A stretch of 53,228 nucleotides of DNA from Pseudomonas sp. Lineage in GTDB: Bacteria > Pseudomonadota > Gammaproteobacteria > Pseudomonadales > Pseudomonadaceae. Location of the stretch: the NCBI RefSeq assembly GCF_017744435.1, contig NZ_JAGIBG010000048.1, forward strand, positions 1-53,228, given 5' to 3'. The notes beneath the pieces are model-generated. The model saw only the letters and a program-made list of their open reading frames with translations. It had not been told where the DNA came from and ran no database searches. Shown here in pieces: positions 47,081 to 53,228 of this stretch (the stretch's first letter is position 1; the number at the start of each line of letters is the position of its first letter). The translations under genes and the position numbers were made by a program.

Positions 47081-48499
47081 TCAGCGTGCGCTGGCGACGG
47101 TCTCCGGCTGCCAGCCGCCGCCGAGGGCCTTGTAGATCGAGACGATGCCGCGGTACAGGTCGACTTCGCCCTGGGCCTGGGCGTCTTCGGCGCTCAGGCG
47201 TTCGCGTTCGGCGTCGAGCAGCACCAGGTAGTCCACCGTGCCCTCGCGGTAACGCACCGAGGCCAGGTCGGCCGCTTTGCGGCTGGCCTCGCTCTGGCGT
47301 ATCAGCGACAGCAGCCGCTGCTGGGTCTTGTCGTAGTCGCTGAAGGCGTTGGCCGACTCTTCCAGGGCCAGCAGCACCTGCTGTTCATAGTTGGCCAGGG
47401 CGCCCTCGGCGTCTGCCTTGGCGCCGCGCAGGCGGGCCCGCACGCTACCCAGGTCAAATGCGGCCCAGGTGATGCTTGGCCCCAACGCCCAGGCATTGGC
47501 TGCCGAGGAGCCGATTTGCGAGCCACGGGCGGCGGTGAAACCGAGGAAGCCGCTGAGGCTCACCCGCGGGAACAGGTCGGCGGTGGCCACGCCGACATTG
47601 GCGGTGGCGGCGGCCAGCTGGCGCTCGGCGCTGCGGATATCCGGGCGGCGGCGCAGCAGCTCGCCTGGGTCGCCCACCGGCAAGGCCTTGGCGATGGCCG
47701 GCAAGGCTTTGGGCGACAGGTCGACGCTCAGCGCGTCCGGGCGCTGGCCGAGCAGGGTGGCGATGCGGTGCCGCGCCCGGGCCTGTTCGGCTTGCAGCTG
47801 CGGCACCGTGGCCTCGACACCCGCCAGGCGGGCATCGGCACGGACGACGTCGAGGTCGTTGCCAACCCCGGCGTCGCGCAGGGTCACGGTGATGCTGCGC
47901 GACTCTTGCTGGGTCTTGAGGTTGGCCACGGCGATCTTCTCGCGCAGTTGCGCCCCGCGCAGCTGGCCATAAGCGTCGACCAGTTCGGCGATCAGGCTGA
48001 CCTGCAATTGTTGCAGGTCGGCCTGGGCCACCGCTTCCTGGGCCTCGCTGGCCTCGATCTGGCGCTGGATACGGCCGAACAGGTCAAGCTCCCAGGCCAT
48101 GTCCAGGCCCAGGTCGTAGCGCTCCTGGTTGACGCGCTGGGTGGTCTGGCCGGGAACCTGGCCTTTGCCGATCTCGCTGCTGGCGCGGCTGGTGACCACC
48201 GGCAACTGGTCGTTGGCGACGTCATCATGGATCGCCCGGGCTGCCTTGAGTCGGGCGAAGGCCACGCGCAGGTCGCGGTTGCCGTCCAGCGATGCCTGCA
48301 CCAGCTGGTTCAGCACCGGGTCGTCGAACTGCTTCCACCACACGCTTTCGAAGCGGCTGCGGTCGAAGGCGTCGGCCTGCACATCAGCGCTGTCGAACTG
48401 TGCGGGCTCGGTGTCCGGGGTCTTGTAGTCCGGGCCGACCGCGCAGGCTGCCAGGGCCAGCGCCAGCAGGCTCGGGGTCAAAGGTTTGAGCAGGTTCAT
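47081..48499 (-). CDS. oprN: Outer-membrane efflux channel OprN
   Basis: This 472-residue outer-membrane lipoprotein forms the exit duct of the efflux pump. It has a lipobox signal sequence (LLALALAAC, lipidated Cys near residue 19) and the TolC-family opening VGPDYKTPDTEPAQF and WWKQFDDPVLNQLV. Two long helical repeats (YDLGLDMAWELDLFGRIQRQIEASEAQ) follow, and RYREGTVDYLVLLDAERERLSAEDA lies near the end. Its start overlaps the mexF stop by four bases. It is the third gene of the operon. Confidence 0.93.
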   Translation of the reverse strand: MNLLKPLTPSLLALALAACAVGPDYKTPDTEPAQFDSADVQADAFDRSRFESVWWKQFDDPVLNQLVQASLDGNRDLRVAFARLKAARAIHDDVANDQLPVVTSRASSEIGKGQVPGQTTQRVNQERYDLGLDMAWELDLFGRIQRQIEASEAQEAVAQADLQQLQVSLIAELVDAYGQLRGAQLREKIAVANLKTQQESRSITVTLRDAGVGNDLDVVRADARLAGVEATVPQLQAEQARARHRIATLLGQRPDALSVDLSPKALPAIAKALPVGDPGELLRRRPDIRSAERQLAAATANVGVATADLFPRVSLSGFLGFTAARGSQIGSSAANAWALGPSITWAAFDLGSVRARLRGAKADAEGALANYEQQVLLALEESANAFSDYDKTQQRLLSLIRQSEASRKAADLASVRYREGTVDYLVLLDAERERLSAEDAQAQGEVDLYRGIVSIYKALGGGWQPETVASAR

Positions 48500-51400
48500 G
48501 CATGGTTCTCCAGCACGGGGGCGTGCTCGGCCTTGCGGGCCTGGCGACGCTCGACGAAGCGGCGGATCAGGAAGAAGAACACCGGGGTCAGGAACAGGCC
48601 GAACACGGTCACGCCAATCATCCCCGAGAACACCGCCACACCCATGGCATGGCGCATTTCCGAGCCGGCACCGGAGCTGAACACCAGCGGCACCACGCCC
48701 ATGATGAAGGCGATCGAGGTCATCAGGATCGGCCGCAGACGCAGGCGGCAGGCTTCCAGTACCGCAGCCAGCGGGTCGAGGCCCTTGGCTTGTTCATCCT
48801 TGGCGAACTCGACGATCAGGATCGCGTTCTTGCACGCCAGGCCCACCAGCACGATCAAGCCGATCTGGGTGAAGATGTTGTTGTCGCCACCCGACACGAT
48901 CACCCCGGTGATGGCCGACAGCAGGGTCATCGGCACGATCAGGATCACCGCTAGCGGCAGGCTCCAGCTCTCGTACTGGGCAGCCAGCACCAGGAAGGCC
49001 AGCAGCACGCACAGCGGGAACACGAACAGCGCGGTGTTGCCCGAGAGGATCTGCTGGTAGGTCAGGTCGGTCCACTCGAAAGTCATGCCGTTGGGCAGTT
49101 CTTGCTTGAGCAGTTTCTCGATCGCCGCCTCGGCCTGCCCGGAGCTGTAGCCTGGGGCTGCGGCACCGTTGATCTCGGCGGTGATGAAGCCGTTGTAGTG
49201 CATCACCCGGTCAGGCCCGGAGGTGTCGCTGACCTTGAGGAAGGTCGCCAGCGGGATCATCTCGCCGAGGTTGTTGCGCACCTTCAACTGGCCGATCTGC
49301 TCGGCATCGAGGCGGAACTGCTGCTCGGCCTGGACGTTGACCTGGTAGGTGCGGCCAAAGCGGTTGAAGTCGTTGGTGTACAGCGAGCCCAGGTAGACCT
49401 GCAGGGTGTCGAAGATGTCGGTGATCGCCACGCCGTGGGTCTTGGCCTTTTCCCGGTCGATGGCGGCATCGACCTGCGGCACGTTGACCTGGTAGCTGGT
49501 GAACAGGCCCGCCAGTTCCGGCACGTTGTGGCTCTTGGCGATGATGTTCTGGGTTTCCTTGTACAGCGCTTCGTAGCCCAGGTTGCCGCGGTCCTCGATC
49601 TGCAGGCGGAAGCCGCCGATGGTGCCCAGGCCTTGCACGGGCGGAGGCGGGAAGATCGCGATGTAGGCGTCCTGGATGTCAGCGAACTTGGCGTTCAGCG
49701 CGGCGGCAATTGCCGCGGCCGACTGGCTCGGGTCCTTGCGCTCGTCGAACGGCTTGAGCGGGGTAAACACGATGCCGCTGTTCGGGCTGTTGGTGAAGCC
49801 GTTGATCGACAGGCCCGGGAAGGCCACCGAATCGGCCACGCCCGGCTGCTCCAGGGCGATTTCGCTCATGCGCTTGATCACCGCCTCGGTGCGGTCGAGG
49901 CTGGCCGCGTCAGGCAGCTGGGCGAAGGCCACCAGGTACTGCTTGTCCTGGGCCGGCACGAAACCGGTCGGCGTGGACGAGAAGCCCAGGTAGGTCAGGC
50001 CCATCAACCCGGCATACAGGAACAGGGCGATGCCGCTGGAACGGATGACCCGGCGCACGCCGCCGACATAACTGTGGCTGGCACGGTCGAAAAAGCGGTT
50101 GAACGGGGCGAACAGCCAGCTGCCCAGCAGGCGCTCGAGGAACCGCGAGAAGCGGTCTTTCGGCGCGTGGTGGTCTTTGAGCAGCACGGCAGCCAGTGCT
50201 GGCGACAGGGTCAGCGAGTTGAATGCCGAGATCACCGTGGAAATGGCGATGGTCAGCGCGAACTGCTTGTAGAACTGCCCGGTAAGGCCAGAAATGAACG
50301 CGGCCGGTACGAACACCGCGCACAGTACCAGTGCCGTGGCGATGATCGGCCCGGTCACTTCACTCATGGCTTTTTGTGTGGCTTCCAGCGGTTTCAGGCC
50401 CAGCCCGATGTTGCGCTCGACGTTTTCCACCACGACGATGGCGTCGTCCACCACGATACCGATGGCCAGCACCAGGCCGAACAACGACAAGGCGTTGAGC
50501 GAGAAGCCGAACAGGTGCATCACCGCGAAGGTACCGATCAGCGAGACCGGCACGGCCATCAGCGGGATGATCGAGGCGCGCCAGGTCTGCAGGAACAGGA
50601 TCACCACCAGCACGACCAGAATCAGGGCTTCGAACAGGGTGTGTACCACGGCTTCGATGGAGCCACGGACGAACACGGTCGGGTCATAGACGATGCTGTA
50701 GTCCATGCCTTCCGGGAAGTCCTTTTTCAGCTCGGCCATCTTCGCCCGCACTTCGTCGGAGATCTCGATGGCGTTGGAGCCTGGGCGCTGGAAGATCGGG
50801 ATGGCCACGGCCGGCTGGTTGTTCAGCAGCGAACGCAGGGCGTACTGGCTGGAACCGAGCTCGACCCGGGCGATGTCCTTCAGGCGCGTGATCTCGCCAT
50901 CGGCACCTGCGCGGATGATGATGTTCTCGAACTCTTCTTCGTTGACCAGGCGGCCCTGGGTGTTGATCGACAGCTGGAAGCTGGTCGAACCGGGGGCGGG
51001 CGGGGCGCCCAGCTGGCCGGCGGCGACCTGGCGGTTCTGCTCGCGGATCGCGGCCACCACGTCGCTGGCGGTCAGGTTGCGCGACGCGGTCTTGTTCGGG
51101 TCGAGCCACACGCGCAGCGAGTAGTCGCCCATGCCGAACAGCTGCACATCACCGACGCCGCCCAGGCGCGCCAGCTCATCCTTGATGTTGAGGATGGCGT
51201 AGTTGGACAGGTAGAGCATGTCATAGCGGTTGTCCGGCGAGGTCAGGTGCACGACCATGGTCAGGTCGGGCGAAGCCTTGTCGACGGTGATGCCGATCCG
51301 GGTCACTTCCTCTGGCAGCTTGGGCTGGGTGCGGGTGACGCGGTTCTGCACCTGCACCTGGGCGTTGTCCAGGTCGGTGCCCAGGGCGAAGGTGATGGTC

Positions 51401-51675
51401 AGGGTCAGCTTGCCGTCGGCGGTGGACTGCGAGGACATGTACAGCATGTTCTCGACACCGGTGATGGCCTGCTCCAGCGGCGCGGCGACGGTTTCACCGA
51501 TCACCTTGGGGTTGGCACCGGGGAAGTTGGCGCGCACCACCACGGTGGGCGGTACCACTTCGGGGTATTCGCTGATCGGCAGCTGGAACAGCGAGATCGA
51601 ACCCGCGATCAGCAGCACCAGCGAAAGCACCGCGGCGAAGATCGGCCGGGTAATGAAGAATTTCGAAAAGTTCAT
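48496..51675 (-). CDS. mexF: RND multidrug efflux pump MexF
   Basis: This 1059-residue inner-membrane RND transporter of the HAE-1 type has twelve helices and two large periplasmic loops. FFITRPIFAAVLSLVLLIAGSISLFQLPISEYPEVVPPTVVV begins it, and the proton-relay aspartates are in GIVVDDAIVVVENVER. A second-half GLACKNAILIVEFAKD supplies the lysine. The sequence is very close to P. aeruginosa MexF, whose pump exports chloramphenicol, fluoroquinolones and trimethoprim. It follows mexE after 12 bases. Confidence 0.96.
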   Translation of the reverse strand: MNFSKFFITRPIFAAVLSLVLLIAGSISLFQLPISEYPEVVPPTVVVRANFPGANPKVIGETVAAPLEQAITGVENMLYMSSQSTADGKLTLTITFALGTDLDNAQVQVQNRVTRTQPKLPEEVTRIGITVDKASPDLTMVVHLTSPDNRYDMLYLSNYAILNIKDELARLGGVGDVQLFGMGDYSLRVWLDPNKTASRNLTASDVVAAIREQNRQVAAGQLGAPPAPGSTSFQLSINTQGRLVNEEEFENIIIRAGADGEITRLKDIARVELGSSQYALRSLLNNQPAVAIPIFQRPGSNAIEISDEVRAKMAELKKDFPEGMDYSIVYDPTVFVRGSIEAVVHTLFEALILVVLVVILFLQTWRASIIPLMAVPVSLIGTFAVMHLFGFSLNALSLFGLVLAIGIVVDDAIVVVENVERNIGLGLKPLEATQKAMSEVTGPIIATALVLCAVFVPAAFISGLTGQFYKQFALTIAISTVISAFNSLTLSPALAAVLLKDHHAPKDRFSRFLERLLGSWLFAPFNRFFDRASHSYVGGVRRVIRSSGIALFLYAGLMGLTYLGFSSTPTGFVPAQDKQYLVAFAQLPDAASLDRTEAVIKRMSEIALEQPGVADSVAFPGLSINGFTNSPNSGIVFTPLKPFDERKDPSQSAAAIAAALNAKFADIQDAYIAIFPPPPVQGLGTIGGFRLQIEDRGNLGYEALYKETQNIIAKSHNVPELAGLFTSYQVNVPQVDAAIDREKAKTHGVAITDIFDTLQVYLGSLYTNDFNRFGRTYQVNVQAEQQFRLDAEQIGQLKVRNNLGEMIPLATFLKVSDTSGPDRVMHYNGFITAEINGAAAPGYSSGQAEAAIEKLLKQELPNGMTFEWTDLTYQQILSGNTALFVFPLCVLLAFLVLAAQYESWSLPLAVILIVPMTLLSAITGVIVSGGDNNIFTQIGLIVLVGLACKNAILIVEFAKDEQAKGLDPLAAVLEACRLRLRPILMTSIAFIMGVVPLVFSSGAGSEMRHAMGVAVFSGMIGVTVFGLFLTPVFFFLIRRFVERRQARKAEHAPVLENHA

Positions 51676-51687
51676 CGGTGTGGTCCC

Positions 51688-52929
51688 TTAACCGCGTGGC
51701 GCCTGGGCGCTGGCGACTTTTTCGGTGGAGCCCGCTACTTTCTGCACCGGGTTGCTGGCCTCGAGGGCCTGGCGCTGTTGGGCGAGGGCGGCGAGGGTCT
51801 GTTCACTGGCCATTGGCGTCTCGATCGGGGTCACCGGCGAGCCAGGGCGTACGCGCTGCAGGCCCTTGACCACGATGCGATCGTCCTTGGCCAGACCGCT
51901 GCGCACGATGCGCAGGCCTTCAAGCTTCGGCCCCAGTTCCACGGCGCGGTAGGCGGCCTTGTTGTCCTTGTCCATGACCAGCACGAACTTCTTGCCAAGG
52001 TCGGTGCCGACCGCTTCGTCGTTGATCAGCACGGCGTCGTACTGGGCGCTGCCGACCAGCTTCAGGCGCGCATACAGGCCGGGTGTGAACTGGCCGTCGC
52101 GGTTGTCGAACACGGCACGGCCACGGATGGTGCCGGTGCGCGGGTTGACCTGGTTGTCGACGAAGTTCATCTGGCCCAGGTGCGGGTTGCCGGTTTCGTT
52201 GGTCAGGCCCAGGTACACCGGGGTGCTCTGGCCGCGCTGGCCTTCACGCGCCAGCTGGGTGTACTTGAGGTACACGCGCTCGTCGGCGTCGAAGTAGGCG
52301 TACACCTTGTCGGTGGAGACCACGCTGGTCAGCGGCGTGACATCGGCAGTGACGATGTTGCCGGCGGTGAATTCGGCGCGGCTGACGCGGCCGCTGATGG
52401 GGGCGGTGACGCGGGTGAAGCTGAGGTTCAGACGGGCCAGGTCGAGCTGGGCCTGGATCGCATCGACCCCGGCGCGGGCTTCGGCAGCGGCGCTGCTGCG
52501 CGACTCGGCAAGCTCGGCGGAAATGGCGTTGCTGTCACGCAGGCGCTCGCCACGGCGGGCTTCGTTGGCACTGCGGATGGCGGTGGCCTTGGCCTGTTGC
52601 AACTGGGCTTCAAGGCGGCGGACGTCTGCCTGGAACGGGCGCGGGTCGATCTGGAACAGCAGGTCGCCTTTCTTCACCTGGGCACCTTCGGTGAAGGCTA
52701 CCAGGTCGATCTGGCCGGAGACCCGTGGGCGCACTTCGACGGTTTCCGGCGCTTCCAGGCGGCCGGTGAACTCGTCCCATTCGTTGATCGGCTGCTCGAT
52801 GACCTTGGCGACGCTGACCTTGGGCGCGGCGGGAGCCTGCACGGCGTCGGGGGTGCGGCCACAAGCGCTGAGCACCACCACTGCCAGGGCAGCGAGGGGG
52901 AAGCGCAAGGGTTTGAGTGAGTGATCCAT
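51688..52929 (-). CDS. mexE: RND efflux membrane-fusion protein MexE
   Basis: This 413-residue periplasmic adaptor has an N-terminal lipoprotein signal (LAALAVVVLSAC, Cys about 22) and the standard adaptor parts. These are FTGRLEAPETVEVRPRVSGQIDLVAF, a coiled-coil hairpin rich in Ala/Glu/Arg (about 95-160), the lipoyl-like LSFTRVTAPISGRVSR and beta-barrel and membrane-proximal domains. It bridges MexF and OprN. I chose ATG 52929; the upstream frame is not conserved. It is the first gene of the operon. The regulator gene mexT is not in the window. Confidence 0.94.
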   Translation of the reverse strand: MDHSLKPLRFPLAALAVVVLSACGRTPDAVQAPAAPKVSVAKVIEQPINEWDEFTGRLEAPETVEVRPRVSGQIDLVAFTEGAQVKKGDLLFQIDPRPFQADVRRLEAQLQQAKATAIRSANEARRGERLRDSNAISAELAESRSSAAAEARAGVDAIQAQLDLARLNLSFTRVTAPISGRVSRAEFTAGNIVTADVTPLTSVVSTDKVYAYFDADERVYLKYTQLAREGQRGQSTPVYLGLTNETGNPHLGQMNFVDNQVNPRTGTIRGRAVFDNRDGQFTPGLYARLKLVGSAQYDAVLINDEAVGTDLGKKFVLVMDKDNKAAYRAVELGPKLEGLRIVRSGLAKDDRIVVKGLQRVRPGSPVTPIETPMASEQTLAALAQQRQALEASNPVQKVAGSTEKVASAQAPRG

Positions 52930-53010
52930 GGAGAACTCCGCCAATGTATTAGTAGTGGGCGGAGTGTGAGTGTCTTGCGCGTGGCGCACGAATCGAACGG
53001 AGCGAAAGCT

Positions 53011-53041
53011 ATTATCACGCGCAATGATATGTCTGGATCAA
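53011..53041 (-). promoter_or_regulatory. Weak candidate promoter of mexEF-oprN
   Basis: On the minus strand TTGATC (53041-53036) and GATAAT (53016-53011) resemble -35 and -10 boxes but are 19 bases apart, longer than the ideal 17. A LysR-like palindrome (atca-N7-tgat, 53014-53028) overlaps the spacer. It lies about 80-110 bases upstream of mexE. The evidence is pattern-based only. Confidence 0.35.
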
Positions 53042-53058
53042 ACATCGATGGCGGGCAT

Positions 53059-53228
53059 GTGACGGTGAGTGCGGGTAAGCTCTCTAAGGCTGTACCGGCC
53101 TCTTCGCGGGCACGCCCGCTCCCACAGGTACTGCACAAGCTCTGAAAGAAGTGCGGTCCCTGTGGGAGCGGGCGTGCCCGCGAAGAGGCCGGTACAGCCT
53201 TAGAGAGCTTACCCGCACTCACCGTCAC
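53059..53228. repeat. Long perfect inverted repeat at window end (REP doublet)
   Basis: Bases 53059-53128 are the exact reverse complement of 53159-53228 (70-base arms, 30-base loop). The inner half of each arm is a normal REP core (ccggcctcttcgcgggcacg...), but the outer half is unique sequence upstream of mexE, copied in inverted form. The symmetry ends exactly on the last base, as at the other end of the window. Confidence 0.92.

Noticed and set aside
49102..52920. 1272-codon open frame on the plus strand opposite mexF and mexE
   Set aside because: Same shadow effect; the minus-strand genes have clear family matches end to end.
53036..53058. MexT binding box upstream of mexE
   Set aside because: The sequence ATCA-N3-ATCGAT-N4-GGCAT only partly resembles the MexT consensus I recall (ATCA-N5-GTCGAT-N4-ACYAT) and has the wrong spacing.

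Overview
The window is 53 kb of GC-rich Pseudomonas DNA, most likely from the Pseudomonas putida group. I base this on gene content and order (glnS-cysS, a ureDABCEJFG urease cluster, the lexA2-imuA-imuB-dnaE2 mutagenesis cassette, mexEF-oprN), on protein similarity to known Pseudomonas families, and on many copies of the P. putida type REP palindrome (core cctcttcgcgggc...cccgctcccacagg). I see no rRNA, tRNA, CRISPR array, phage or insertion sequence. It reads as ordinary chromosome carrying metabolic, signalling and efflux modules.

Layout. 1-4.7 kb holds lpxH and ppiB on the minus strand, divergent from glnS and cysS. 4.7-6.8 kb is an OmpR-type two-component pair. 6.9-10.6 kb holds ilvE, an ABC-F ATPase, a small unknown protein and a glyoxalase-fold protein, all minus. 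10.9-16.4 kb is a complete nickel urease operon behind a sigma-54-like promoter. 16.4-19.7 kb holds a diguanylate cyclase, a DUF899 thioredoxin-like protein and a HAD phosphatase. 19.8-25.5 kb is the SOS-regulated lexA2-imuA-imuB-dnaE2 operon. 25.7-30.5 kb holds an aldo/keto reductase with its LysR regulator, divergent from a CoA-transferase (scoAB) and a short-chain fatty acid transporter (atoE). 30.6-33.9 kb holds a DapA-like lyase and a class II aldolase, divergent from an XRE-cupin and an AraC regulator. 33.9-37.2 kb holds a LysE exporter, a TerC/CBS membrane protein with a short proline-rich leader ORF, and a RarD permease. 37.2-41.0 kb holds a CSS-EAL phosphodiesterase, hpd, and a CSS sensor with no output domain. 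41.1-46.9 kb holds a DJ-1/PfpI protein, two tail-to-tail hybrid histidine kinases and a HEAT/TPR-like protein. 47.1-52.9 kb is mexEF-oprN.

How the genes work together. The urease operon carries structural (A, B, C) and accessory (D, E, F, G) genes plus a HupE/UreJ nickel permease, enough to build the holoenzyme. LexA2, ImuA, ImuB and DnaE2 form an inducible translesion-synthesis unit. scoAB and atoE together suggest uptake and activation of acetoacetate or short-chain acids. Three proteins of the c-di-GMP type (GGDEF, CSS-EAL, CSS only) lie within 25 kb.

Both ends of the window are long perfect inverted repeats that finish exactly on the first and last base. I read this as fold-back of an assembly contig at REP hairpins, so the outermost 64 and 70 bases may not be real flanking sequence. 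No clearly new multi-gene system stands out. The most unusual items are the output-less CSS protein, the leader ORF joined to terC, the AraC regulator whose C terminus is REP-encoded, the LexA operator that contains a start codon, and the hybrid kinase with a degenerate N-terminal receiver.
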